NCBI GenBank assembly: GCA_003024175.1
Contig: MDYQ01000231.1
Location: forward strand, 1-41,691
Reading direction: 5' to 3'
Source of the DNA: Planoprotostelium fungivorum
Lineage: Eukaryota; Evosea; Variosea; Cavosteliida; Cavosteliaceae
DNA length: 41,691 bases
Shown here: in pieces, positions 10,169 through 20,658 of the stretch
How positions within the stretch are numbered: position 1 is the stretch's first letter
Layout of the letters: every line of letters starts with the position of its first letter
The notes under the pieces: model-generated
The model's database searches: none
What the model was told of the DNA's origin: nothing
The model's input: the letters and a program-made list of their open reading frames with translations, nothing else
Program-made: the position numbers and the translations under genes

Positions 10169-12620
10169 TCAAGTGCGTTGGATCAATTTGTCGGCAACGT
10201 ACTCGCAGAGAGCAAGCATGGCACCAGTGGGGTTCAAGTTGGGAGGGTGAGGCTGAACAGAGTTGTCACACACGGTGATTCCACTCACTCCCTTGACGCT
10301 ACCTATCCTCTCATCAGCCATCGCCTCATCGCCATCATCATCTGAAACTCACCGAACTGATCTGTGGCCTTGCCCAAGTTAACTCCTCCAGTCTGGTGGT
10401 AAGAGAGGTCGACGCCGTAAGCGTTGGCGAGGAGGTCGGTGTATGCCTGAGAACCTCCAGCGGGGGCGGGTCCCGGCACAAGCTCGGTCTGGATCCACTT
10501 TCTACCGAAGGCGGTGCTGTTGTCCAGCTTGCTACGGAGGTAGTTGAGAGCCCAAGCCATGGCCTGGTAGTCTTCAGATCCGGCGTAGGTGCCGAAATCA
10601 GTTGAAAATCCCAGGTCCAACTGCTGGTTGTAGCGGTAGCTGGTGCCTATCGTGTCGTGTCAATCCTGGTTTCGGAAATGATTTTATTCTATTTTATTTT
10701 TTCGAATCTCTCATCGACTCTGATGCATCATCGTCATCATCCATCTCTATCTATCGGTATGTCTATGTGACTCACCCGTGATGTTGACCGAACCTCTCGC
10801 GGCGGGGTCAGTTCTGATGATGATGAAGTTCAAGATGGGCGCGGCGCCTAAAGCGTTGGGGTCCTGAGGGTAAGGCTGAGGGGGGTACACCAATTGGAGG
10901 GGAGACAGTCCAGCGACGGCCTCGGTGTTCTGAACGGGGAAGGTGGGCAAGAGCTGGATCTGGATGTCGGGGTAGTTATGACGAGCGAGGGGGCTGGTCA
11001 ACTGCATGGTTCCGATGACTGTGAGACGATCAGATGATGATGGTGTTGCGATGTGATGTCGGAGTGATCGAGGTGGTGATGGATGAAAGATGACATCATC
11101 GTGATGATGGACGAAAGATGATGATCATCTCGATGGTGATGATGACTCACGTCCAAAGTTCTGGAGAGTGAAACTAAGAGGCAGCTTCGTCTTAAAGACT
11201 CCCGAAAACAGAGGCTGCTCGGCCAAGTTCTGTCCAATAAACCTGTCGACGGTAAATCTTCCGAGAAATCTGCACCACTCACGGGTTATCGGCTCTGAGA
11301 GGTACGCCGAGGGAGGCCAAGAGGTCGGCCGGACCGACACCGCTGATCTGAAGCAATTTGGGGCTGCCAAGGCAGCCGGCAGCCAGGACCAATTGTCTCT
11401 TTGCAAATACGGCGTAGATCTCGTCTCCCTTCTGGTACAGAACACCGACGGCTTGCTTGGCAGGCTGGAGGGTGAAGGGAAAGGCGAAAACGTTGACTCC
11501 AAAGAAGTCTCCACGATCAACCTCATCGCGGAAGATGATGCGGATGACTTGAGCTTCGGTCTTGTAAGACAAGTTCCTGCGGGACAGAACGCGTTGGGGG
11601 GTGTAGCCGCTGTAGGTGGACTCGCGGACGCGGGGGGTGTTGACGTCGGAGGGGTTGTCCGAGTGTCTGAAGAGTTGTTGGTAGAAGATGTGGTTGGGTG
11701 TGGCCTTCTGGTCATCACCTAAAGAGAGATGAGAAGGTGATGCGGAGATGGAATGGAATGACTTGGAGGTGATGTGATGTCATATGACGATGGATGATGG
11801 GTGAGAGATGTTTACCGTTCCAGGCGTCGGCGAGGTAAGTGACTCCCAATTCGGAAGCGTCGGCGACCATGTCTTTCGAAATGTCAGCGATCGATGCGAC
11901 GTGATTCGTAATGTCATATACCTTTGAAGAAGGCGGAGTCAGAGAAGGACTTCCAAGGTTGGCTGATGCCCATGGGTCCTCCACGAGATCCGTGATATTT
12001 GGTACAGTCTATCAGATGAATCAGCACGACGTCCAAATTGCAATGTCTGCCACTCACTGGCGGGAGAGATTCCGGTCACGCTCTGGTTGAGGTAATTGCA
12101 GTAGTGATCCTGGTACTTCCTGTAGTAGGGCAGCATGGTCTCATAGCTGAGTCCAGCGGGGTACTGGCTGTCCCTCGATCAGATGGGAGTGCGAACGTCT
12201 CACTCACTTGTAGACGTTGGGATGAGCTGGGTAAGATATACCCTGGTAGATGCGAGTGTTGCCTCCTGGCCACGCCATCTTGACCTGATCGAAACTACGT
12301 TGGGCGGGTGCTTGAGGTGTGGTGAACTGAGAGGCTCCGTGGGAAGTATACAAGTCGTTGATGTCGTTCATGTTGGCGGTGTTATCACATTTGTAACATG
12401 TCGCATTGGGTCCTTGCTCTAAGACGAGGACACTACGTTGGGGGTTTTCAGACAGTCTGTGACGTTTCAGACGGGGGCCATCATCGTGGAGCTCTCACCT
12501 GGCAGCGAAAAGACTTCCGGCACCACCTCCTCCGATGACGACATAATCGAACACATCGTATTGCTTAAAGATGGCGGATGTTACAGCTACGAGAGCTAAG
12601 AGTACAAATGCGTGACGCAT
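10169..12620 (-). CDS. Secreted GMC-family FAD oxidoreductase
   Basis: Ten exons (12620-12499, 12456-12208, 12167-12058, 12008-11922, 11872-11816, 11718-11283, 11242-11151, 11018-10776, 10646-10353, 10302-10169) give 607 aa. MRHAFVLLALVAVTSA is a signal peptide. It is followed by the dinucleotide fold VVIGGGGAG (27-35) with the acidic LVLEQGP end of strand 2. WPGGNTRIYQG corresponds to GMC signature 1 and LAAGCLGSPKLLQISGVGP to signature 2. The catalytic pair appears to be H549 (SYHQTGG) and N587 (NLNPTG), that is His/Asn as in cholesterol oxidase and cellobiose dehydrogenase. GMC enzymes oxidise alcohols or sugars; the substrate is not evident. The minus strand is chosen over a long plus-strand open frame at 11168-11722, which is a codon-usage shadow. 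It lies 100 bp upstream of the DnaQ-like gene. Confidence 0.92.
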
Positions 12621-13423
12621 TGTTGGGTAGGGGAGAGAATGAACGAGAGGAACCGAAGTTCTATAGGGATAGGGGCTCAATCACGTGTGTCAGGTCGCAG
12701 CAGTGCGGAACCGAAAATACATACGACCCTGTCATATGTTCCGCAGATCATCCACATTTTCACATTCATTCTTGCAGTCCATGAGTTTTAAACTGCATGA
12801 CGTCGTGTTGTGTCTAAGGCCTTAGACAGAATGCTCTCGTCGCGGAGAAGGAAAGGAGGGCCTCATTACCATGGGATGATTTGAGTGTTCGTGAGGATCC
12901 GCGGGTTGCGAGAGCTCCACTGCTGGAGAAGCCTTTCGCTTCGTTTAAGTGTGTGATGCGATCGTCCAATTTTAGAGTCGCGGTAGCTAACCGTGATGCC
13001 GCAGTAAGTCTGTAAACTTCACCGGTTCCTCTCCTCGAGGGAATTGTGTTCTCAGCAATACCACCCTATTAGTACATATTCACCCTTGGCTACCAACGCT
13101 CCATCGAGCGAGAACGAGGATCGTGATCAGGCGAGATCTCGTGAGTGGGAGATGGATTCCAATGAAGTCGTTTAACGCTAGAATCGTGAATGTATCATAT
13201 CTGTCTGTTGATAAATTGAACATCTCTGTACGATCACCAAATGACATGGATGATACATCGCACGGCTCAATCGTACCAATGGATGTCTGTTGCAGTGATA
13301 TTGGTACATCTATTGTTGTTCGTGCAACGATAGAGATAGCTCATCTGCATATGATGTGAATCACATCAAACAGGGATAGCCACACAAGGATGCACGCGAA
13401 CTACAGGTGACCGTATCCCTCGA
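12621..13423. other. 803-bp stretch with no convincing gene
   Basis: The region lies between the starts of the GMC gene and CFAP58, so it should hold both promoters. It has a CACGTG element near 12682 and a palindromic AAGGCCTTAG-type element near 12820. The only sizeable open frame, 13123-13359 (+, 78 aa), has no recognisable features and no splice partner. I looked for tRNA A and B boxes and found none that pair. A diverged non-coding RNA or upstream non-coding exons cannot be excluded. Confidence 0.4.
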
Positions 13424-16400
13424 ATGGTCACAGCGTCAGAAGCCACACAAAGAAATCTGATCATCATGCGGTTGAATTCTCCGATTCTAAAATTAGCCGA
13501 CTTCAACAGCGAGCGTCAAATATCAAAGGCAGTTGTCCGCGAAGATGGTGCGTCACTCTTCTGTGGTTCAGACGATTTGATTGACCAGGTACAGGAGGGG
13601 AAGAAGAAAGATGCCTTTGATGAGCTCGGTTTCGAATCGAGCGCCTTTCAGGACTTAGAACAAGAGTTTCAGGAGGTGAGACATACAATCGATATTATGA
13701 GCCACGAACAGCACATGTATCGCGATTTCAAATCGTGATGATTGATATCGACAGGTTCTGTCTGAACTCGTTGGAGATAAATCTCTCGAGAAGTTTCGTG
13801 TCGAATACGAAAAGTTGCACCGAGCGTTAAAGAAGTCACATGAGAGTGAGAAGAGATTAATCAAACGATGCCGCGAGCTCAATGCGGAAATCGTATCCAA
13901 CGCAGCAAAAGTCCAGACGGCTTTAAAGTTGTCCCAAGAGGATCAGAAGACGATTGGACTGTTGAAGAAGGTGATGTGTGATGAAGTTGAGGTCTGTGGT
14001 ATCAATCTCCGAGCAGGAAATAGAGAAAGCGTGGAAGATGGTCGACGCATCACACGAGAAAGAGTCACAAGCTAACTCGACGATTCACAAACTGAAGACG
14101 GAGATCAATAATTTGACTCGACTGGTGGAACAAGGCACAGGTCTATCCATAGGACAGGAGCATTCTGTTAAGGAACTATTGAAGATCAAAGAGGAGCTGA
14201 CGAGAGGTGACGTCGATCGCATAGGGCTCGTGATCTCCTGACCATCGTGTGACAGATCGAGACGGTCAAGCCGCTCAGATCACCGGTCTTCGTACGGACA
14301 TCTCTTCGCTCATGGATAAGGTGACGGCCTTTCCTCACGTGTGGTCTCTCAACCACCACAGGTACACGGTTTAGAGTCCCAAAAGCTGGATTTGGAAGCC
14401 GAGATCCACTCGATGAAAGACTTATTGATGGGTAAACAAGATGAAATTGATAAGGAGCATCGCAGGAAGGATCTATTAGAGAAGGAGCTGAGGGTGAGCG
14501 GCCGTCTCTCCCTTCACCACGTCCTCACCGTCTCGTCAGGAGTTGAAAGCGAGCATAGAGAACAAGCAACAAGACATCAAGAGCAAGCAGCAGCAGATCG
14601 GACAGGGACAAGAGAGGATCCAGCGTCTCGAACTTCAGCTGAAGGAACAGAAATCGCTCACCGAGAAGGCTCTCAAGGATTATGAATCGCTCAATCAAAG
14701 GACACAGAAGCTACAGCAAGATTTAGAGGAGCAGATCAGCAACAACACGCAGCTGCTGGCGGAGAATTCTCAGAGACAAGTCGAATTGAAGGCCAAGGAG
14801 GAAGAGATATCCGGTTTAGAGCTGAAGGAGACCAACAGCGCTCGTTACAAAGACCACTTGTTGAAGCGAGGTGAAGAGAAGAGAGAGAATGAAGCTGAAT
14901 CGAGCAGTAAAAAATCTCGAACTACAACACAAAGAGGTCGAATCTTCAAAGGAATCACTCAAAGTGGAGATCTCATCGTTAGAGAAGGAGATCGATGGTT
15001 ACAAGAAATTGTCTGAGATCGAGAAGAAGAGATACGATGATCTGATGAGGGAGAGGGACATCTTGAACAAGTCTCTCGTGAAGGCGGCGTCTTCGTCGAA
15101 TAAGCAAGGTGAGACTGGAGGGAATGGTGAATGGCTGACGAGTGAACAGCCGACATGATCAAGATCAGCGATAGCACTCGCGCCAATTTAGAGCAAGAAG
15201 TGCAAGCTTACAAGACTCTGTGTCAAGAGCAGAGAAAGGTGGCAGCGATATCGATCGATCTGCAGACTGACACGAGTTTAGAACATCTACGATCTAGAGA
15301 AGCAGATCGCAGAGTATATCGCCGAAGCCAACGAGTCCACGAAGAAGTACCTGCAATCGATGGAGGAAGTCAAACTGAGAGAGATGAATATATTCGAGTT
15401 ACAGAAGAAGATTGCGGAGGGAGAGGCCAAGTTGAAGCAGCAGCAGAATCTGTACGAGGCCGTCCGAAGCGACAGAAATTTGTACAGCAAGAATTTGATC
15501 GAGGCACAAGACGAGATCACTGAGATGAAGCGAAAGTTCAGGATCATGAATCAACAGATCGAACAGTTGAAAGAAGAAATCCAATCGAGAGACAAAGGTG
15601 ATAACACATGGCGATTCTCAAACATTCAATTTTCTCCGTATACTATTAGCGCGTATGATATGAGAGATTGATCGACAATTCAGATATCGTAAAGGAACAT
15701 TTCGAGCACATCAAAGTACAGAAGGAGAGGGACAGTTTTAAGAACGAATTAGCCAGGCTCGAAGCACAGATCGAGCTGGCCGAACAGACCATCGGCTCCC
15801 AGCAGGCTGAAGTTCAAAAGTTGAATCACATCATCGGTGAAGCTGATTCAGACCGCACCCGACAGAAGAAGGAATTCGATCGAGTGAAGAACGAGAGAGT
15901 GAGATGATGGAAGATAGAAGCTCCAACTTAACTGTTTCTTCAGAATATATTGGGAGGACAGCTCATACGAAAGAACGACGAGTTAGCTCTGCTCTACGAG
16001 AAGATCAAAGTGCAACAGTCGACGCTATCCAAAGGAGAGGCGCAGTATCACGAAAGGCTGGAAGACATTCGAGTGCTGAAGATCATGATCATGGATTTGA
16101 AGCGAGAACTCGGCCTCATTCGACTCAAGACGAGCAAAGTAGAGACGTTGAAAAACGAAGTTTATCACCTGGAGAGACAGCTGCTGCAAGAGAGAACGAA
16201 AGTCAAAGCACTGTCGGAGGAGTTAGAAAATCCCATGAACATTCACCGGTGGAGGAAATTAGAAGGAAGCGATCCCACTGCCTACGAGATGATTCAGAAG
16301 ATCCACACGTTACAACGAAGATTGATCGCGAAGACAGAGGAGGTGTAGACATCGAGATGATGAGATCCCCTCTGATGCGTCGTAGGTGGTAGAGAAAGAT

Positions 16401-16831
16401 CTGGCCATTCAGGAGTCTGAGAAGAAGATCGAAGAGTTGCAACAGCAGATCAAGCGGCTGCCAGGTCCACAGCAAGCTCAGAAACTTTCGATGTACAAAC
16501 ACAATTTGAAGGAGAAGGAGAAGCAATTGAAGGCGTTGTCCTCTCAGCTCAACATGTACGAAGTCCAGGTCGATACGTACAAACACGACATCTCCTCTCT
16601 AACGAGAGAATTCCAAGAGATTCAGAAGAGATACTGGGAGGTGAAGCGAAAAGAGCAGCTTACCGTGTGAGTGGATCATCATCGATCGCAATCACGGTCG
16701 TGAAACGTCTCGTCTGATGGGTGGACAGAGAGATGGATAAGTCACTGGAAACTTCGTTCTTGAATAGTGCAACACGCATCATGGGTGGAGGTTTCTCTTC
16801 CAAACCGATGACGTCAACGAGTGGGAAGTGA
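13424..16831 (+). CDS. CFAP58: Cilia- and flagella-associated protein 58 (CFAP58/CCDC147)
   Basis: Thirteen exons (13424-13675, 13755-13970, 14017-14206, 14256-14320, 14362-14493, 14540-14870, 14908-15108, 15150-15238, 15282-15597, 15684-15898, 15944-16342, 16386-16666, 16729-16831) give 929 aa of almost unbroken coiled coil. Stretches match animal CFAP58 nearly word for word: GDKSLEKFRVEYEKLH, KCRELNAEI (RCRELNAEI here), EIEKAWKMVD, KLKQQQNLYEAVRSDRNLY, SKNLIEAQDEIT, RRNDELALLYEKIK (RKNDELALLYEKIK here), ELENPMNIHRWRKLE, YEMIQKIHTLQRRLI and a GGGF tail. CFAP58 is an axonemal/basal-body protein needed for flagellum formation, so this organism should make a flagellum. About 70 extra residues precede the conserved start; the ATG at 13424 is the first in frame but not certain. 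AATAAA follows at 16929. Confidence 0.96.
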
Positions 16832-16928
16832 TGGGAGGACAGTTGAAGGATGAGAATCATTGTCTTCCACATCAATCAGAAACGCACGTTGTACAATCTG
16901 AGAGTTTGATAAATAGTGAAACAAGAGA

Positions 16929-16934
16929 AATAAA
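16929..16934 (+). promoter_or_regulatory. Poly(A) signal of CFAP58
   Basis: A canonical AATAAA lies 97 nt after the CFAP58 stop and touches an in-frame ATG at 16935. This argues that the ATG at 16935 is not the TYW3 start, and that the one at 16992 is. Confidence 0.5.
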
Positions 16935-16991
16935 ATGGTTTATTCTCAATTTCCGCGATTTTCTTACCACGTGATCTCTCTGCATCGCATC

Positions 16992-18121
16992 ATGGATCTG
17001 CCAGACGAACTACCGACCGTAGAGACGGAAATAGAAGATAAACACGTGGAGAAAAAAGGTCCACCGGCTGGCTTCATCCCAAAAGAACATGTATCGAAGA
17101 GTGAATACAAGAAACAGTTGAGAATGAAGGCGAAAGAGAGAAAGATCGAAGCGATACAACACGCAGAACCAACTTCCTCGTTTCACGAAGAGAAGAGGCA
17201 GATCGTCGATAACCTCAACAATAACAAAGATGATCGATCGAGGTGACATCACACCTTCTATAATGTCTTTCTAACATGGTTTCACGATGCGATCTACTTG
17301 ATATCCATATTCATGTTTGGCAGGGCTGGGAAGGCGGACGAAGACATCCTCAGTTTCTTAGACACAGTTAATTCGAAGAAGAACATCTACACGACATCCA
17401 GTTGTTCGGGGAGGGCCATCGTAACTCAATCGCCCGGAGATGGATATTCTATCGATTGGATGTACGTCGATCACAGAGGAGAGTTACCTGAGGGAGAAGA
17501 CATTGTCTATCAGATCCTGCAACCACTCTTGTCTGATGAGACTCCCACAGAATCCGTGGAGGCTCCAGGCGCTGTCACTGCCATCGTGAGCACATCACAT
17601 CATCTCCCATCATCATCGTGACATTGTGTCATCGTATCATCATGTCCCCATCATCACGATGACCACCGTCTGATTCGACATCACATCATCACCCTCACTC
17701 AGATCCGCAGGAAGACGAAGAAAACAACGATGGAGAACATCACACGAGAAAGCCTCCCGTCGCCAGAAAAGTCAAAGGCGTCGAGATCTGGTTCAAGATG
17801 GAGCCACCCATCGTCTCCGTCTCCTGCTCGGATGTCTCTACCGCACAGAACCTCTTGGACTTGGCTAGATCAGATGCCTCTCTCAAGAACTGCAGCATAC
17901 GATCGACTAACAACCGCCATGTGATGGTTGCCCTCGTGGACACGCACAGAATAGAGGCACCGTTGGCGATCGACGGAAGAGTCTTAGTCAGTCGAGAATA
18001 CGTAGAAAAGTTGTTTGCTGCGGCGAGAGAGAAGTTGAAGAAGGGGAGGGCCAGATTTGAGATGATGAGAAGGGCGATCGAGGAGAAGATGGAGGACGAT
18101 GACAGTCTCGATGAGAAATAA
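16992..18121 (+). CDS. TYW3: tRNA wybutosine-synthesising protein 3 (TYW3)
   Basis: Three exons, 16992-17242, 17324-17585 and 17711-18121, give 307 aa. TYW3 is the SAM-dependent N4-methyltransferase acting on the tricyclic intermediate at G37 of tRNA-Phe during wybutosine synthesis. The signature is YTTSSCSGR (105-113). Further family blocks are DWMYVDHRGEL, EIWFKMEPPIVSVSCSDV (the CKFEPFVLHVQC region), CSIRSTNNRHVMVALVDTHRIEAPL and GRVLVSREYVEKLF. About 75 residues precede the family core and include a basic helix (SEYKKQLRMKAKERK). The acceptor of exon 3 is set at 17711 because only that phase leads into GVEIWFKME. The TAA stop lies inside AATAAA (18117-18122). Confidence 0.93.
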
Positions 18122-18304
18122 AAGACGTGTAGTATCCTACATATTTATAGATCCCTCGTGTCGAGCCGATGATGCATCGCGAGTCACATCTTTCATCTTG
18201 CATCTCTTCACGCACCAACCGTCTGCATCGTGTCGTGATTCAAAATTCGTCCTCTAATTCCGCGTCTACATCTGAACGAGGCGTGAGCTCATCATCTCCA
18301 TCTT

Positions 18305-20420
18305 CTAATCACCTCTCGTCATCGGTCGTGCCGACCGAATCTTATTCCCCGACAGAGCCTGCGGCAGCGGAGTCTTTGATTCTTTAATCTTTCGCAGGGA
18401 CTCCATCAGACTCCAATCGATGGGTGCCAACACGGCCTGAGCTGGCTGAGCGAGAGTGATGAGACCAGCATGAGGGCGAGCTAAGAGGCTGATGCCATAG
18501 TCTGGATTCAAGAGTTGAGCTCTGTCTAAGGTCTGGTCGTATTCGTCTAGATTGGCTTGTATCGTCTTGAACTTCTTCTCCTTGTCCGCTCGGCCGTTCA
18601 TGAGTTCGCCGCAGAACCTGTGGATGTCTTCCGGCTGCATGATGTCAGGTGTGACGATGATCGTGATGAGAACGATGATCTTCTCACCTTGCTGTTTAAG
18701 ACCAACCTTTCTTCGATGTGTATCTGGGTGTTCGCGTGGACCAAACGTTTCGATATCTTCTTTCGGTCTTCTTCTAATTCCCTCTGTCGTTCTGCATAAT
18801 GTTCCAGGATCTTCTCTTGTGATTTAAATATACCCTGACCGTCTAAAACAGAGCCGGCACAGTAAGGTCTGCACGATGTTGTGAGTGACGACGACATCAC
18901 ATGACATTGACGTCGTCTCACTTTTCGATGGACCTTTCATGAGTAGACCAACGTAAGAAGTGTGTCGATGGAAGACCATTTTTGTGCCCCAAATATTCCT
19001 GCACGATCGGACTATTGAGATACGTGCTGAAGTTTTTAAATGACAATTTGGGATAACCACTGAACAACGTGAATTTGCTCCAATATACAGGTATACGCAG
19101 TGTATCCTACGGTGTATCAGATAATCCGACGGTCAGTCTGAAAATACACACGGAGGCCAACGTGTCCAGAGTGAGGAGAGATTTCACAGCTTCCGCTCGA
19201 TTTTCGTTGATGTCATCTTCTTCTTGGTAAGAGATAGAATGGCGAGGTGAATCGTTATGTTCTGCTGCCAATCTCTCTACTCTTCTGATGTCTGAGTTGA
19301 TCAGCCTCGTATCAGGTGGTTGAAAGAAGAGAGGACTGGCATTGGATTGGATCTTTTTGTCTCGAATGAGGTCTCTGATCTGATCGCATCGTCACGTGAG
19401 ATGTAAAACTTTGTCTCGTTCTTCTTCACCTCAGAATCGCCGAATAATTGTCTGAACATTTCGATGTGAAAGCTGAACTCGAAAAAGTCTCCGATGAACA
19501 GCTCGATGATGTCCCGCAGTACAGTCAGCTTCATCGGCCCGTTCATCTCTTCATCTTCAGGATAATGTTGTGAGAATGCATCAAAGATACATTGTGCAAC
19601 GAAATAATGATAAAACTGAGCAGATCAGGAGGTGACGTTCACGATCGGTGCATCACCTTGAACGTCTCCGACCGTAACGCATTGATGCTCGTTAAGAAGT
19701 TGACAAAGCTGTGAGCTAGACTGCGTAACGTGTTGTTCTTCTCTGTCTCTGAGAAGTTGACGCTGAATCGTGAAGAGTGAACGTACCAGAATGCGATCTG
19801 ATGTCATCTCAGACACGGCAAGTGTGGAATCGTGCTTTCACCTCGATGACAGCAGCGGATAGAGGGCTGGCGAAATGTTTCTTGATCTGCTGGACGTGAT
19901 CTTTTGACGACCCCATGAGGTAGATCTTCTTGTTGGCTGACGCGGCGATTCGTTTCGGTTTGATGTCTTTCGGAAAGCTGCGTAGGGTGTACTCTTTGAA
20001 TGGCTGATGTCGAATCAGCACTCGACGTCAATCACCGACTGGGAATCAGACGACCTCACCTGTGCGTCATACACGAAAGGAAGATTGGGTACTGCCTGTT
20101 TCCGATTCCGTTTTTGGAAGACCTCACATCACGTTAGAGCGGTGTCGCTGTGTGGGCGGACTCACGTCTGCAGTTCTTCTTCGTGAAGTTGCGGCAGTCC
20201 CCACCCTCGTGGATACATCTTCGGGTCGGGTGACAAATGCAGTCGAAGCATCATTTCGGCTGGCCTCTCTCTTAACCCCATTCTGGGCAGACTTGTCGAT
20301 CTGAACGAGAGACTGTGTGGTGAACAGTTTTGGAAAGATGTCGATCAGCTCCTCTTCTGATGGAACTCTCTCTTCGTATATTTTGTCTAATATGATCTGT
20401 TTGTGCTTGGACGCCTTCAT
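18305..20420 (-). CDS. FAM227-like protein, probable flagellar component
   Basis: Nine exons (20420-20166, 20095-20060, 20003-19842, 19797-19657, 19615-19430, 19379-19152, 19106-18922, 18868-18688, 18634-18305) give 567 aa. The pattern AFWYVHSSRF (the FWWFFLHKF position), SLAHSFVNFLTSI, HYFVAQCIFDAFSQHYPE (VVAQAIYAAFYEAFPE) and a later NFSTYLNSPIVQEYL (the SGNSPLV-type motif) follows FAM227A/B of animals in the same order. FAM227 proteins are found in species with motile cilia; their function is poorly known. After the conserved block comes a charged helix (about 350-400) and a C-terminal tail. All intron phases agree. The C-terminus at 18305 could instead splice on at GTGATTAG. It is convergent with TYW3 (183 bp) and divergent from the formin. 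Confidence 0.6.
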
Positions 20421-20658
20421 GGTCCATCAGCTCAGACCCGTGGGAATATATATTTAGGCTTAGTTATTGTCTCTGGCGTCTCATAGCAACAAAGCTCTCC
20501 GAAAATTCTCCCGAATCGGTTGATGTCAGTTTTAGGCTTCACATCATCGTCTCGCAGCACGCATCACCCTCCATACAGTTGATCTCGGACGATTGAATTG
20601 ACACATGGAGTGTTGATGGTGAGCGTCAACCTGTGCTCGATGATGATACGGTTCAGAG
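20421..20658. promoter_or_regulatory. Divergent intergenic region, FAM227-like / formin
   Basis: The 238-bp head-to-head region contains ATATATATTTAGG (about 20448), a plausible TATA-like element on either strand. No other site is recognised. Confidence 0.35.

Noticed and set aside
11125-11722. Long open frames on both strands opposite the GMC oxidoreductase
   Set aside because: The correct frame has GMC signatures; the others are Ser/Pro-rich or Gly/Val-rich shadows caused by codon bias.
13123-13359. 78-aa plus-strand frame upstream of CFAP58
   Set aside because: No recognisable domain, no splice partner and no nearby poly(A) signal; left as unexplained spacer.
15904-16392. 162-aa frame inside CFAP58
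   Set aside because: The overlapping frame from 15944 matches CFAP58 almost word for word.
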